Below, in pieces: positions 36,089 through 46,514 of a stretch of DNA of 64,000 nt. The first letter of the stretch is position 1, and the number at the start of each line of letters is the position of its first letter. Made by a program: the position numbers and the translations under genes. Below the pieces are notes generated by a model, which was not told the origin of the DNA, made no database searches, and saw only the letters and a program-made list of their open reading frames with translations. The stretch spans positions 80,323-144,322 of the forward strand of contig BPJC01000004.1 in NCBI GenBank assembly GCA_026004415.1, written 5' to 3'. Source of the stretch: Patescibacteria group bacterium. GTDB taxonomy: Bacteria > Patescibacteriota > Microgenomatia > UBA1406 > GWC2-37-13.

Positions 36089-38443
36089 TCAATTTAAACT
36101 AAACAGATTTATATTGTTTGCATTTAAGTACTCATTATTCAGCTTGATAAACTCTGCCAAACTCATATTGTAGACTCTGCCGTTATCTTCAACGATTCTT
36201 AAATAAAACGGAAGTTTAGGCAGTTGATCATAAGACAAATCTACAAAACCAGAGTCATCAATTAAATGTTCAGAGTAGATCTGGTGATTAGACTTTAAAA
36301 TCAAGCTGAGTTTTTTGGCTGATTTAATATAACCTTTAATTTTTACAGGAGGGAGATTAAACTCAGTGCCAGATATTCGGTCTTCAGCAGAGATATCGAA
36401 TCTAAAAAGGTTTAAAATAGCATCCCAAAGCTCTTGTAAAAACCCCTTTTCTTCAACTGCATAATACTTGGTATTTTTTTCAAAAACCGGTATTAAGGTT
36501 TGATTCTTATTAACCTGATCCCTGTTTATAACAACCTCATAAGAACCGTACTCGTTTGCTGTTGTCTGAGCGATTACTTTTTTTCCTTGAACAATTTTAA
36601 TTATTGTAAACGGATGACTTACCCTGCCTACGATCTTAACAATGTTCTCATTGGTAGACGGTAGAATTTCAAAATCTAATGATTTTACAGGATAGGATCT
36701 GCCTTTGCCATCTTTTGGATACAAAGCAATATCTTTTTTAACCGGATTATTGGCAGTCTCTACTATAACCTCATTAGGCTTATACGGTTCTGTGTAAATC
36801 AGCTTATAATTTTTATTGATACTTGAGTTATTGCCAAACTCATAATCTTCAGGCGGAGTCACAGACAACTTATAACTGCCATTCTCAACTAAAAAGTTAT
36901 ATACGCCATCTACTCCAGTTACAACTGGGTTAATTAACCCTGGTCTAGAGTAAACCTGTCCTGATTCTGTAAGTATCTGTACTCTAACATTAGGAATTGG
37001 CTCTAAGCTTAAGCTATCAAACACTCTGCCGTAAGGATCCCAGTATATTGCGACACATTTCTTGATCTCCTCATCTTTTTGACCAAATCCTATAGTGCCA
37101 TACTGTACAGAACTCTGATTGCCATCTGGAGCAGAGCCTCCAGAGAGTGAAGAAAAGAACACAGCAAAAAATGTATGAGTTGCAGTAGTCTGAGTATGGC
37201 TATAAACAACCTTTGTCAACTGACTGCCCTGCTGGGTTAACTGCAATGGATTAGGAGGATCAACTATAAACTCATGATCACTCGCTTTGTTTATAGATAA
37301 AGTTTGGTCATGAGCAGTATTTCCAGTTGTACAAGCAACATTACCATCTCTGGAAACACAACCTACTATGTATATATCCTTGTTGGCAGGCAAGTTGTTT
37401 ACCTTAAGCAGTAATCTATGGTCTTGTTTGCCTCCGGGTTTAATAGCTCCATTATAGTACTCTGACTGCATACAGTACCAAGTCTGACCTGGTTTTAACA
37501 CAGGAGCTTTAGTTCCTGTTTGATTATGGCTTGGCGTTGGAAAAGCTGTAACTATAAAAGTCGGTGTTGGAGTTGGCGTGTTAGTTGGTGTTGGACTCGG
37601 TGTTGGAGTATTTGTAGGAGTAGGCGTAGCAGTTGGCGTTGGAGTAACTGTTGGAGTTGGAGTCACTGTTGGTGTGGCTGTTGGTGTTGGAGTTGGTGTT
37701 GGCAAAGGCGTGAATCTAAACAAAAAATCAAAACCTGTTTTATTTTCATAGTTTCCAAAACCTTCTTCATAAAAATCTGCTTCAACCCATCTTTCTCTAT
37801 GATCTTTAATATACCACTTGCCAGATGTATGTGATAAACCTTGATCTATTAAGTTTTGAGGCAGTCTATATCCATCCGGGAAATACGGTCCCCAACGATG
37901 AGGATTTTGTCCACAGTTAAAGCCGCACCAATTAAGCTCATAAGAATAAACAGGGTTGTTGGTTTCTGTACATAGTAGAATATTAGAGTCACAGATTTGC
38001 AAAGCATCTTGAGATATTGAACAAACTCTATTTTCCTGAAACAGCCTTCTGGTAGGGCACCGAGTAGCTCCTCTAGATGTTTTACACATAGGAGCTGGGT
38101 CTGCGTTATTTTCAACCATATCATTGCCCATATAATATGTTCCATCAGCTTTTACTGTTGTCTCAACAACATCGTTTATGCCCCAACAATAATAGGCGTT
38201 CTCAACTCTACAGTCATCATCATTGCATAGCTTTCCATTCTCAGCATTACAGTAGCTCCAAGCCCACCAATCAAGCCTGTAGATTTTAACTCCGGGCAAA
38301 GGTATTCTTGTACCATCAGGCAGTTCGCCCCAAACTCTTCCTCTAACTGAAGCTGGAATCCAAGCAGACACAGGACCAGCATAAATCAATTGTAAAAAAA
38401 ATACAAAAACAAAAACCAACCCTAAACTTAATTTTTTACTCAT
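36089..38443 (-). CDS. Secreted surface protein with Thr/Pro stalk and Cna-like domains
   Basis: 784 residues: signal peptide (about 1-27, ending in VSAW), an N-terminal domain with many Cys (about 30-245, e.g. [14 protein letters not shown]), a stalk of [18 protein letters not shown] repeats (about 250-310), then carboxypeptidase-regulatory-like beta domains ([20 protein letters not shown] and [14 protein letters not shown]). No LPxTG motif at the C terminus, so it is not an obvious sortase substrate. Such proteins act at the cell surface in adhesion or as wall-bound scaffold. It is followed by nfo and preceded by a SurA-like gene six bases away. Confidence 0.8.
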   Translation of the reverse strand: MSKKLSLGLVFVFVFFLQLIYAGPVSAWIPASVRGRVWGELPDGTRIPLPGVKIYRLDWWAWSYCNAENGKLCNDDDCRVENAYYCWGINDVVETTVKADGTYYMGNDMVENNADPAPMCKTSRGATRCPTRRLFQENRVCSISQDALQICDSNILLCTETNNPVYSYELNWCGFNCGQNPHRWGPYFPDGYRLPQNLIDQGLSHTSGKWYIKDHRERWVEADFYEEGFGNYENKTGFDFLFRFTPLPTPTPTPTATPTVTPTPTVTPTPTATPTPTNTPTPSPTPTNTPTPTPTFIVTAFPTPSHNQTGTKAPVLKPGQTWYCMQSEYYNGAIKPGGKQDHRLLLKVNNLPANKDIYIVGCVSRDGNVACTTGNTAHDQTLSINKASDHEFIVDPPNPLQLTQQGSQLTKVVYSHTQTTATHTFFAVFFSSLSGGSAPDGNQSSVQYGTIGFGQKDEEIKKCVAIYWDPYGRVFDSLSLEPIPNVRVQILTESGQVYSRPGLINPVVTGVDGVYNFLVENGSYKLSVTPPEDYEFGNNSSINKNYKLIYTEPYKPNEVIVETANNPVKKDIALYPKDGKGRSYPVKSLDFEILPSTNENIVKIVGRVSHPFTIIKIVQGKKVIAQTTANEYGSYEVVINRDQVNKNQTLIPVFEKNTKYYAVEEKGFLQELWDAILNLFRFDISAEDRISGTEFNLPPVKIKGYIKSAKKLSLILKSNHQIYSEHLIDDSGFVDLSYDQLPKLPFYLRIVEDNGRVYNMSLAEFIKLNNEYLNANNINLFSLN

Positions 38444-38449
38444 AAATTA

Positions 38450-39238
38450 TTATTTGATTTGTAAAACTAAACCTTCTTTTCTTCTAGCTTCCAATAATTC
38501 TTGTACAGAGTCAAACTCTTGAATCTTTTTTTCATTAACTTTTATAACTATATAATACGCTTCATACCAGCCAAACTCAGGAGCAAAATCTCTTCCCACC
38601 AAAACAGGCGAGACCTGGCCTTCTTCCATCTTCCAAAGATAATCATTGAGTATATCATCATGATAATATTTATGATCTTTTTTTAAATATAAAAATTCCT
38701 GATAAGCATTCCATTTATATGCCTCGTCTATTTGAAACAAAGATTTATTTGACTTAATCTTATCTCCTGCCTGCTTCATACTCAACCTACCTGAAGCAAC
38801 TTGATTTCTAAGGTCCTCAATAAACGATCTTGTGATCTCTTTAGCCTTTTCAACACCCATTGCAGGAGGATTTACATTATAAAACCACACAGAGATTGAC
38901 TCACCGGAGATATAAGTTGTGCCTTTAGTCTCAAAGTAGTCTCTGGCAAAGTTGGCTCTTGCTGGCGTAAATTTGTTGTCAGAATAAAAAACAACGCCTT
39001 TTCTAACTGCTTCATTTTGCAGTATGATATCATCTGTTAACCTGTCAAAAACAACTTGCCATTTTTGAGGATCTTTTCTATTCTCTACAGTATTTTCAAA
39101 ACTATACTTAAACCTCTGATTAATCTCATCAAGTCCGACTTTGACAGCGCCCACCTGTATGCCATCTTTAACTTTATCTATAGAAAAAGGATATATGCTA
39201 TCTATTTGTTCTGGATTTATGTTTTTTACCAAGATCAA
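38450..39238 (-). CDS. SurA/PpiC-like anchored protein, main part (frame broken)
   Basis: 262 residues following the frame break at plus-strand T 39222-39227. Content: SurA-type N-terminal helices (VGLDEINQRFKYSFENTVEN, ILQNEAVRKGVVF) and a parvulin-like region ending VIKVNEKKIQEFDSVQELLEARRK. If one A is removed from the A6 run, this joins the following anchor piece as ...LDLGKNINPEQIDS. It would be an extracytoplasmic folding helper, perhaps for the large surface protein downstream; isomerase activity is uncertain because the parvulin motifs are weak. The nominal start TTG at 39238 is not a true start. Confidence 0.65.
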   Translation of the reverse strand: MILVKNINPEQIDSIYPFSIDKVKDGIQVGAVKVGLDEINQRFKYSFENTVENRKDPQKWQVVFDRLTDDIILQNEAVRKGVVFYSDNKFTPARANFARDYFETKGTTYISGESISVWFYNVNPPAMGVEKAKEITRSFIEDLRNQVASGRLSMKQAGDKIKSNKSLFQIDEAYKWNAYQEFLYLKKDHKYYHDDILNDYLWKMEEGQVSPVLVGRDFAPEFGWYEAYYIVIKVNEKKIQEFDSVQELLEARRKEGLVLQIK

Positions 39239-39407
39239 GATTGGTTTTTGGATTTTTGGCTGAAGTATCTAAAGAGCTGTCTGCATTTTGTTTATTTGAA
39301 GAGAGATTTAAGATTACAAAAACAATTATTATAATTAAAATTAGTATGCCAAGAGTTAAAAAAACATAAATTCTTTTTTCTGTTAGAAAATCAATTATAC
39401 TCTGCAT
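39198..39407 (-). CDS. SurA/PpiC-like anchored protein, N-terminal anchor part
   Basis: The first 55 residues of the gene above: a short cytoplasmic tail, a strongly hydrophobic helix (about 13-34) and a polar linker. The frame then runs into KKHKSRTNR and stops because of one extra base in a run of six A. The ATG at 39407 is the real start of the joined gene (about 318 residues). tRNA-Leu lies upstream on the same strand. Confidence 0.65.
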   Translation of the reverse strand: MQSIIDFLTEKRIYVFLTLGILILIIIIVFVILNLSSNKQNADSSLDTSAKNPKTNLDLGKKHKSRTNR

Positions 39408-39471
39408 GCTTATTATAAAGCATACTTGGTATCAAGCACAAAATCAAGTAAGAAAAACTGTCCTTAATCAG

Positions 39472-39556
<85 letters not shown>

Positions 39557-39599
39557 AGTATATCTATTATATCTAAAAAGCTAAAGTTTTTATTAGTTG

Positions 39600-40196
39600 T
39601 TATCTAAACAAAGCAGGTCTGCCTAGTCTGTAGTTTAGCTTTTTAAGTTTTCTTTCTCCTATAATCTTAGCAGGAACACCTGCGGCTATGGCAAAAGGAG
39701 GTATGTCTTTGGTTACTACTGCTCCTGCGGCAATAACTGCTCCTTTGCCTATTGTCACTCCAGGCAAAATTATTGCTCTAGGACCAACGAAAACATAGTC
39801 TTCTATAACAACCTTTTCAGTTGTAGCTGTAAAGTTTTCATCATTTATATTATGCTCAGAGTTGTAAATCAAAACACCAGAGGCAATATCAACATGGTCT
39901 CCAATAATCAATTTATCTCTTCCATCTAATACGCAAAACTCTCCAATTATAGAGTCATTGCCTATCTTAATATTTACAGGGTTGTAAAACCTTGCAAACA
40001 TATGAATAGTAGAGCCTTTGCCTATTTTTATGCCAGAGATTCTATATATTGTTTTTCGAAACAAATGACTTGGCACACAACCTGTCAAATGAAGTAAAAA
40101 AACCTCAAACTCTAAAAGCACTGCCTTGATTCTATTGATAACTTTATCCAGAAACTCCGAAAAACTTAACGATCTGCCAGTTTTATCTTTAAACAT
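39600..40196 (-). CDS. Left-handed beta-helix acyl/acetyltransferase
   Basis: 198 residues. After an 80-residue N-terminal part, hexapeptide repeats ([46 protein letters not shown]) end in the [20 protein letters not shown] signature of WbbJ/maltose-acetyltransferase-like enzymes. It would O-acetylate a sugar in a surface glycan. The start overlaps the transglutaminase-like gene by eight bases, so they are one operon. The acceptor is unknown. Confidence 0.9.
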   Translation of the reverse strand: MFKDKTGRSLSFSEFLDKVINRIKAVLLEFEVFLLHLTGCVPSHLFRKTIYRISGIKIGKGSTIHMFARFYNPVNIKIGNDSIIGEFCVLDGRDKLIIGDHVDIASGVLIYNSEHNINDENFTATTEKVVIEDYVFVGPRAIILPGVTIGKGAVIAAGAVVTKDIPPFAIAAGVPAKIIGERKLKKLNYRLGRPALFR

Positions 40197-41031
40197 TGTA
40201 ATATTTTAACACATTCTGAATCAGCACAATCTTTCTGTCAAGTTCTTTAATAAAATGGTTAACTCCATAAGACAGATTGATGTGATAAGAGCTAATTTTG
40301 CCAAAACCACCTAGTCTGGAACTTAACCCAAACTTGTTCCTCCAATCAACAGAAGGATCAAGAGGAAAGATACTGCCTGTTTTTAAAGGAATTTCCAACC
40401 AAACATGCATTGAAGTAGATTTGCTTTTGCTAGAATAAAGCTGACCAACAGCCAAATCAACAGAGATGCGCCTTGTCAAAAGAATACTAGACAACAGTGT
40501 ACAAAAACCTCCACAATCAACCTCTGGCAAAGTTAATGCTTGCTTGTAGGAGTATAAACCTTTTATTGGTTTGCCGTACCTTAACTTAGCAATAACTAAA
40601 TTATAGGATTTTAGAACAAACTCTGGAATAGAGTTCGTTTTTATTTGTTTGGCCAAACTCTGGATTTTTTTATCATAGGGATTTATCTTGTCAATCAAAT
40701 TTTTGTCAAAAGAGTCCAAAGGTTTGAAAAGATTGAGCTTAGAAATATCTTGATAAACTGGTTTTACAGATACAGTATAAACCAGATTTAATTTGCAATC
40801 AGAATCTGGTTTTGCTGTTATAATTCTGTACTGTCTGCTGAAACAACGGTTGGTTTTTAGATTCACATCATACTCTATCAACCTTTGACGGCAATTATCT
40901 AAAGGCAGTGGCAGAACTACTGTCTGACGAGATTTAACAAAGACGGTTTTAGAAACACGCAGTCTTTGAGGTCTAGACTCTTTAGTAAGAGCAAATCTAT
41001 TTAGGATCTGCTTAATCTTTAACTTTATCAT
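40189..41031 (-). CDS. Transglutaminase-like cysteine peptidase-fold protein
   Basis: 280 residues. The catalytic triad of the transglutaminase-like superfamily is visible: Cys in [14 protein letters not shown] (about 175), His in SMHVWLEIP (about 210) and Asp in [10 protein letters not shown]. No signal peptide is apparent. Such proteins are peptidases or crosslinkers, so the substrate cannot be inferred. It is followed by the acetyltransferase gene with overlap and lies divergent to the DegT-like gene with 25 bases between, so the intergenic space holds both promoters (TATAAT at 41045-41050 for the plus strand). Confidence 0.82.
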   Translation of the reverse strand: MIKLKIKQILNRFALTKESRPQRLRVSKTVFVKSRQTVVLPLPLDNCRQRLIEYDVNLKTNRCFSRQYRIITAKPDSDCKLNLVYTVSVKPVYQDISKLNLFKPLDSFDKNLIDKINPYDKKIQSLAKQIKTNSIPEFVLKSYNLVIAKLRYGKPIKGLYSYKQALTLPEVDCGGFCTLLSSILLTRRISVDLAVGQLYSSKSKSTSMHVWLEIPLKTGSIFPLDPSVDWRNKFGLSSRLGGFGKISSYHINLSYGVNHFIKELDRKIVLIQNVLKYYNV

Positions 41032-41056
41032 TGTCCTTTTATTTTATAATTTTAAT

Positions 41057-42238
41057 ATGAGCTTGAATAATATTCTGCCTACTGTAACTGATAAAGAATT
41101 AACTCATCTAATCAAAAATCTTAAAAACTATAAATATTTTAAGCAACAAACAATAAAAGAACTAAAAACATATTTTCCCAACAGTAGTTTTTTATTTTTC
41201 GACTCTGCTCGTTCCAGCCTTAAATTTTTAGCTGAGACTGTTTTAAACAAACAAAGCAAAATAGCTCTCCAATGTTTTACCTGTTCTGCAGTAATCCACC
41301 CCTTTTTAACCTCTCAAGTTAGGCCTGTTTATCTAAGTTTTGATTTTGACAGTTTTAATTTTGAGATAAAACATCTGCTTGAAAAAAAATCCTCTGAAAT
41401 AAAGGCTGTCTTAATTCAGTACACCTTTGGCATAACGCCAAAGACACTGCATAAAATAATAAGTTTTTGTCGCAAAAACAATATTTTGATTATTGAAGAC
41501 TTAAGTCATAGTTTTGGCAATAAAGTTAACAAACAGTTCTTAGGCAATTTAGGAGATTTTGCAGTCATCAGTTTTGGCAAAGACAAAGTAATCAACTGTT
41601 CAACAGGAGGCTGTCTGGTAATTAACAATCAAAACTATAGCAGGTTATTAAAAGAAAAGTTTCATTATATACCAGAGATAACCTTTCAAAAAAAGCTACA
41701 ACAATTTTTTTATTTGTTTTTTATGCAGTTTGCCAAAAAATACTATGGGTTTAAACTTACAAGAGGATTAATTTTTTTACTTCAAAGCATTGGTCTGCTA
41801 CAAAAATCAGTATCCAATAGAGAAAAACAGTTAAAGCAAGAAGATATTTATAGATTTAACAAATACCTGTTTCCTTTGCTTTATACACAGATAAAGAAAC
41901 TTAAGTCAAACTCATCAGAACGATGGCAAAACACCCAGTATTGGAACCACATATTTTCTAAAAACTACAATACCTCTCTGCTTAAGTTTCCAATCTCAGT
42001 AAGGAATAAAAAGGAGATTTTAAAAGAGCTTCAACAAAAAAAGATTTTTTTATCGACTTGGTATGCTAATCTCATAGATCCTGCAGATATTGATCTTTCA
42101 AAGTATCAAATTAATCTTGATAATTTTATAAAAGAAAAAAAGTTTGCAGAGCATATCATAAACCTACCCACTTTTAATCTGTCAAAACAACAGGCAAGTA
42201 TTATTTATAGCATATTAAAAAAATATGAAGGTTATTGA
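41057..42238 (+). CDS. DegT/DnrJ/EryC1-like PLP aminotransferase
   Basis: 393 residues with fold-type I motifs: ALQCFTCSAVIHPFL, the Asp/His in IIEDLSHSFGN, and the PLP-binding Lys in VISFGKDKVINCSTGG (near 178), where many DegT proteins have SFHxxK. These enzymes usually aminate NDP-keto sugars for surface glycans. The SFGKDK form is divergent from the sugar aminotransferase norm, so the substrate is uncertain. It overlaps the second FemX gene by 14 bases and opens a plus-strand operon. Confidence 0.85.
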   Translation: MSLNNILPTVTDKELTHLIKNLKNYKYFKQQTIKELKTYFPNSSFLFFDSARSSLKFLAETVLNKQSKIALQCFTCSAVIHPFLTSQVRPVYLSFDFDSFNFEIKHLLEKKSSEIKAVLIQYTFGITPKTLHKIISFCRKNNILIIEDLSHSFGNKVNKQFLGNLGDFAVISFGKDKVINCSTGGCLVINNQNYSRLLKEKFHYIPEITFQKKLQQFFYLFFMQFAKKYYGFKLTRGLIFLLQSIGLLQKSVSNREKQLKQEDIYRFNKYLFPLLYTQIKKLKSNSSERWQNTQYWNHIFSKNYNTSLLKFPISVRNKKEILKELQQKKIFLSTWYANLIDPADIDLSKYQINLDNFIKEKKFAEHIINLPTFNLSKQQASIIYSILKKYEGY

Positions 42239-42566
42239 GATTAAAGATAAATCAAGATGGGAAGCGTTTATCTTGTCCTCAAACTGGACGCCGTTTTTTC
42301 AGTCATGGTCTTTTGGAGAATCTCAAAAACAAAGCAACTGCAGTATCTACAGAATTGCTGTTGTAAACCAATCAAAGATCACTATGGCAGTTCAAATTTT
42401 TGATATAAAAGCTAAAAAAGGCAGATTCTTTCATTTAAGACACGGTCCTGTGTTTAATAAATTTTCAGAACCTGCTTTTAATTTGCTTTTAAAACACCTA
42501 TTAAAAATAGGCAAAAAAACAAAATATCTGGTGGTTAAGAATGAGCCCTTTAATCTCAACTGCTGA
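42225..42566 (+). CDS. FemX/FemAB-family protein (copy 2), N-terminal part before frame break
   Basis: The first 95 residues match the FemAB start: WEAFILSSNWTPFFQSWSFGESQKQ, then HLRHGPVF. Frame is lost at the A7 run 42513-42519. With six A the reading becomes KKQNIWWLRMSPLISTAEY, which aligns with NNIFLIKIEPYIF of copy 1, and continues into the next entry, giving one protein of about 335 residues. It adds amino acids to the lipid II stem in the family model. Confidence 0.75.
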   Translation: MKVIEIKDKSRWEAFILSSNWTPFFQSWSFGESQKQSNCSIYRIAVVNQSKITMAVQIFDIKAKKGRFFHLRHGPVFNKFSEPAFNLLLKHLLKIGKKTKYLVVKNEPFNLNC

Positions 42567-43230
42567 ATACTTAAACTATTTTAGCAAATACCGCTTTATA
42601 AAGTCTCCTACAGCCAATCAAGATGCCCAAAACTGTATTGTTATAGATCTCAATAAAGATTTACAAACAATTTTTTCCCAGTTTAAAAAAAACACCAGAA
42701 ACTTAATACGCAAAGCTGAAAAAATTGGAGTTGAGATTATTGAGTCAACTAAGTTATCAGATTACAAACTGTTTGAGCAGTTATATTATAAAACTGCAGA
42801 AAGACAGAGCTTCACTCCCCATCAAGGCATTTTGTCAGAGTATAAAACCTTGCTAAAGGAAAACCAGATCAAACTCTTTTTAGGTTATTTTAAACAACAA
42901 TTATTATCTGCGGCTTTAATAGTATTTTACGGCAAACAAGCAGTCTACCATCATTCAGGCAGTATTCCCAGCAAAATACCTGTAAACTACTTGCTGCAAT
43001 GGAAGGTTATTCAAACTGCCAAACAACAAGGATTTAGATATTACAATCTCTGGGGAGTCTCTCCAAAAGACAAACCCAAACATCCCTGGTCTGGTTTAAG
43101 TTTTTTCAAGAGAAGTTTTGGCGGAAAAGAGATAAACTTTGTCCATAGCGTAGATTTACCATTAAAAAAACTGTACTGGTTATCATACTGTTATCAAAAA
43201 CTCTGGCTATGGCAAAAAGGATATTTATAA
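42541..43230 (+). CDS. FemX/FemAB-family protein (copy 2), C-terminal part after frame break
   Basis: 229 residues holding the second GNAT-like lobe: FKKNTRNLIRKAEKIGVEI, YHHSGSIPSKIPVNYLLQW and the family end YNLWGVSPKDKPKHPWSGLSFFKRSFGG. The nominal ATG at 42541 is the Met of RMSPLIS, an internal residue of the joined protein. The second PBP gene follows within 55 bases, fitting a role in peptidoglycan. Confidence 0.8.
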   Translation: MSPLISTAEYLNYFSKYRFIKSPTANQDAQNCIVIDLNKDLQTIFSQFKKNTRNLIRKAEKIGVEIIESTKLSDYKLFEQLYYKTAERQSFTPHQGILSEYKTLLKENQIKLFLGYFKQQLLSAALIVFYGKQAVYHHSGSIPSKIPVNYLLQWKVIQTAKQQGFRYYNLWGVSPKDKPKHPWSGLSFFKRSFGGKEINFVHSVDLPLKKLYWLSYCYQKLWLWQKGYL

Positions 43231-43248
43231 AAATCCTATATAATTAAA

Positions 43249-43277
43249 TTGAATCTAAAAACAAGATATGTTAAAAT
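43249..43277 (+). promoter_or_regulatory. Promoter for PBP 2
   Basis: -35 TTGAAT (43249-43254), exactly 17 bases, -10 TAAAAT (43272-43277). The ATG at 43285 begins eight bases after the -10 box, the usual place of a transcription start, so the message is probably leaderless. Confidence 0.55.
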
Positions 43278-43284
43278 TCGCGAT

Positions 43285-45717
43285 ATGAATTTTATAAATT
43301 TTAGTAACCTATCAACCTACATTTTAAATATAGTAGTAACCTTTCTTAACTTTATAGTAAAACTGTTCTATTTTATAGGATATTACACAATTATAGTTAT
43401 AAAGTTTTCAATCAAGTACCTGCTGTCAGCTCAAACAGAGTTTTTTAAATTTTTAAGCAAAACAATTAAAACCATTCTTAGATCAGTACAAAAAATAAAC
43501 ACCAAAATAACAAAATCTATATTGAAGACATTTGAGTTAATAAAACAGAACATTAACAACTTTAAAACAAAGTTGTCAAAAACAATGCAAAACAGTATAT
43601 ATACGCTCTCTTACTTAACAAAGTTTGCAATCAAGTTTTTTAGACTACCCAAACTATTGACTATCAAACTAAAACAAACTAAACCCAAACAGAAAACAAC
43701 AGCAAAAACAACAACTTTAGAAAAACCAACAGTATCCAAACAATTAGCTAAACCAAGCATTAAAAACCAGTTGCTTGCCTTTGTTTTCGGAATCCTATTT
43801 GCAAGTGCTATCTTTGTAAGCTATAGAGCTTATGTTTTTTTCAACAATTTACCAAAACCTGATAGTTTAACCACTAAGCATATACCTTTATCAACGCATA
43901 TATACGACAGAAATGGCAGGTTGTTGTATGAAGTTTACAGAGACGAAAACAGGACGGCGGTTAAACTACAGGATCTGCCAGAGTATGTCAAACAAGCAAC
44001 AATAGCAATAGAAGACAAAGACTTTTACAAACACAACGGAGTTTCACCGATAGGAGGGATATTAAGAGCGACAAAGGAGATCCTTTTAAAACAAGAACTG
44101 CAAGGAGGATCAACAATAACACAACAATTGATAAAGACGAGTTTATTAACACCAGAGAGGACAATAGAAAGGAAGATAAAAGAGATAATACTGGCACTTT
44201 GGGCAGAGAGGATATATAGCAAAGATGAGATATTGCAGATGTATTTAAACCAGATACCGTATGGAGGGTCAGCGTATGGTATAGAAGAAGCATCGCAGTT
44301 GTATTTTGAAAAGAGCGCCAAGGATTTAAGTTTAGAGGAGGCGGCGTTACTGGCAGGATTACCAAAGGCGCCATCGTTGTATTCACCATACAATGACATA
44401 AAATTGGCAAAGGCAAGACGAGACACAGTGCTTAAGGCAATGTATGAGCAAGGTTATATAAACAAAGACAGGTATGAAGAGAGCATAAAGACAGAGGTAA
44501 AAGTAAAACCAGCCAAGATAAAGATAAAAGCACCGCATTTTGTATTTTATGTAAGACAGAAGTTAGAGGAGATGTATGGCAGAGACATGGTAGAAGAAGG
44601 GGGTTTAAGAGTTTATACGAGTTTAGATTTGCAGATACAAGAGGAAGCAGAGAGGATAGTAAAAGAGGAGATAGAGAAAGTTAAAGATTTGAATGTAAGC
44701 AATGGAGCTGTATTAGTAACCAGGCCAAGCACAGGAGAGATATTGGCAATGGTAGGGTCAGTAGATTTTTTTGCAACGCCATCAGGATCATACAATGTTA
44801 CAACAGCTTTAAGACAACCTGGATCCTCTATTAAGCCAATACTTTATTCTCTGGCCCTGCAAAAAGGCTTTACATCTGCAACAATTATTCACGACTCTCC
44901 TGTAAGTTACAGGCTGCCTAACGGAAGAATATATCAACCAGAAAACTATGACGGCAGATTTCATGGACCAGTGCCACTACGCTATGCTCTAGCTAACTCA
45001 TACAACATACCTGCTGTTAAGACCTTGAATAAAATCGGCGTGACAGAGTTTATAAACTATGCCCAAAAATTAGGCATCTCAACATGGGACAACCCCTCAA
45101 GATTTGGATTATCAATTGCGCTAGGAGCAGGAGAAGTAAAAATGATAGATATGGCCAAAGCCTATGGAGTTTTAGCCAATAAGGGTTTTCTAACAGATCT
45201 TAATCCATTTATTAGAATAACTGATAAAAACGGAATTGAGATCTTCAAACCCATAAACGGCAAAAAGCAGGTGATTCCAGAGTCAGTAAGTTTTATAATC
45301 TCAGATATTTTATCAGACAATCAAGCCAGAACACCTGCTTTTGGACCAAACTCATTGCTAAACATACCTGGATTTAAAACAGCAGTAAAAACAGGAACAA
45401 CAAATAATCTGCGTGACAACTGGGCTATAGGATACACTCCAGAGTACTTAACAGCTGTTTGGGTTGGAAACAATGACAATTCGCCAATGAAAAATATTGC
45501 CTCTGGAATAACAGGAGCAACACCTATATGGAACAGAACTATGAGCTATATTTTGCAGAACTTTCAACTGTTTGATATCTGGTATAAAATACCAGATGAT
45601 ATAGTCTCAAAACCATGCTCCTACAAATCAGTTGAGTACTTTATAAAAGGAACAGAAACTATAAACTGTTTCTACAAACCCAGAACAACTCCAACGCCTG
45701 AGATTAGCCCAAATTAA
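43285..45717 (+). CDS. Class A penicillin-binding protein 2 with long N-terminal region
   Basis: 810 residues from the ATG at 43285, placed directly after a promoter; an upstream TTG is part of the -35 box. N terminus: a hydrophobic region (about 10-50), a Lys/Thr-rich helical part to about 165, then the usual membrane helix (about 168-190). Then GT51 with IEDKDFYKHNGVS and QGGSTITQQL, and transpeptidase with SSIK, SYN and KTGTTN. Bases 43885-44837 are shared with PBP 1 almost unchanged, though the transpeptidase parts behind share only roughly half their residues by eye. The long N-terminal part is absent from PBP 1. It ends abutting the sortase gene with a few shared bases. Confidence 0.95.
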   Translation: MNFINFSNLSTYILNIVVTFLNFIVKLFYFIGYYTIIVIKFSIKYLLSAQTEFFKFLSKTIKTILRSVQKINTKITKSILKTFELIKQNINNFKTKLSKTMQNSIYTLSYLTKFAIKFFRLPKLLTIKLKQTKPKQKTTAKTTTLEKPTVSKQLAKPSIKNQLLAFVFGILFASAIFVSYRAYVFFNNLPKPDSLTTKHIPLSTHIYDRNGRLLYEVYRDENRTAVKLQDLPEYVKQATIAIEDKDFYKHNGVSPIGGILRATKEILLKQELQGGSTITQQLIKTSLLTPERTIERKIKEIILALWAERIYSKDEILQMYLNQIPYGGSAYGIEEASQLYFEKSAKDLSLEEAALLAGLPKAPSLYSPYNDIKLAKARRDTVLKAMYEQGYINKDRYEESIKTEVKVKPAKIKIKAPHFVFYVRQKLEEMYGRDMVEEGGLRVYTSLDLQIQEEAERIVKEEIEKVKDLNVSNGAVLVTRPSTGEILAMVGSVDFFATPSGSYNVTTALRQPGSSIKPILYSLALQKGFTSATIIHDSPVSYRLPNGRIYQPENYDGRFHGPVPLRYALANSYNIPAVKTLNKIGVTEFINYAQKLGISTWDNPSRFGLSIALGAGEVKMIDMAKAYGVLANKGFLTDLNPFIRITDKNGIEIFKPINGKKQVIPESVSFIISDILSDNQARTPAFGPNSLLNIPGFKTAVKTGTTNNLRDNWAIGYTPEYLTAVWVGNNDNSPMKNIASGITGATPIWNRTMSYILQNFQLFDIWYKIPDDIVSKPCSYKSVEYFIKGTETINCFYKPRTTPTPEISPN
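43885..44837 (+). repeat. 953-bp inverted duplicate, copy 2 (within PBP 2)
   Basis: Partner of 20853-21805, in opposite orientation. It covers the transglycosylase domain and ends two codons after the transpeptidase SxxK Ser-Lys motif. The copies lie 22,079 bases apart (21806-43884). Confidence 0.95.
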
Positions 45718-46487
45718 AGATCAAACTCCAAAGGCAATGTTTTTAATTTAGCCTTGACCACTAACCTCTTCCAATAAGTACCAGGTGGCGTGCAGGTAAC
45801 CAAAGTAAGGATTGACTCATCTTTTACTTGTTCTAAAATCTCAATCTGGTCAGGATTGATTATAAACATTTCAGTCACCTCATAGGTATACTCATGATCA
45901 TCTACCTTAACTATAATCTCATCTCCTTTTTGCAAAGTATGCAGGTAGGTAAAGATTGATTTATAATCGCCTTTTTTAAACAACTGCGGCAATGTTGAGT
46001 GTCCAAAAACAACAACATTACCTTCCTCGCCAGGCAATGATTTAGGCATGTAATGCACTAATCCCTGGTTAAGATCCTCACCGCCAACAATAACTTTTGC
46101 AGATGTTATATCTAGTTTAGGAATAGATAAAGAGTACTCCTTAATTTTAGTTAAATCCTGCTTAGGTTTTTCATATAGTTCCTGATCGGCCTTAACCTTT
46201 GGAAACCACAGGTTTGCATTAGTAAACCCTTTTAAATTGGTTCCCATTGTAACTTTAGAACCAAGAACATCTGAAGCAATCTCCAACGAACTAGCCAAAG
46301 TGCTAGAAGGCACAGGGCTAACAAAGTTTTTCTGTACCAACAATTTTGAGAACAACTCAAAGGTTATTATTGGGTATACAGCCCAAAATAACATTATCAA
46401 ACCTATGCTCAATAAAATATAGGACACAAAATTGATAACCTTTTTCTTTGTAGAATAATACTCTTTTACATAAACTTTAATTGGCAT
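45714..46487 (-). CDS. Sortase
   Basis: 257 residues: N-terminal membrane helix (about 16-40), a linker, then the sortase barrel with catalytic His in VVVFGHSTLPQ (near 163), Cys in ILTLVTCTPPG (near 228) and Arg in WKRLVVKAK. TLxTC is the family motif. It joins surface proteins to each other or to the wall. No obvious LPxTG substrate is encoded in the window; class by sequence looks nearest to D/E. Convergent with PBP 2. Confidence 0.93.
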   Translation of the reverse strand: MPIKVYVKEYYSTKKKVINFVSYILLSIGLIMLFWAVYPIITFELFSKLLVQKNFVSPVPSSTLASSLEIASDVLGSKVTMGTNLKGFTNANLWFPKVKADQELYEKPKQDLTKIKEYSLSIPKLDITSAKVIVGGEDLNQGLVHYMPKSLPGEEGNVVVFGHSTLPQLFKKGDYKSIFTYLHTLQKGDEIIVKVDDHEYTYEVTEMFIINPDQIEILEQVKDESILTLVTCTPPGTYWKRLVVKAKLKTLPLEFDL

Positions 46488-46514
46488 ACTATTTTAAAAA
46501 ATTAAACAAACTAA

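Noticed and set aside
37520..37834. Plus-strand frame full of Trp, Cys and Ser
   Set aside because: It is the antisense of the Thr/Pro stalk of the surface protein; composition is an artefact.
43988..44426. Minus-strand frames in the PBP repeat that occur twice in the window
   Set aside because: They recur only because the 953-bp block is duplicated; the coding strand is the PBP gene.
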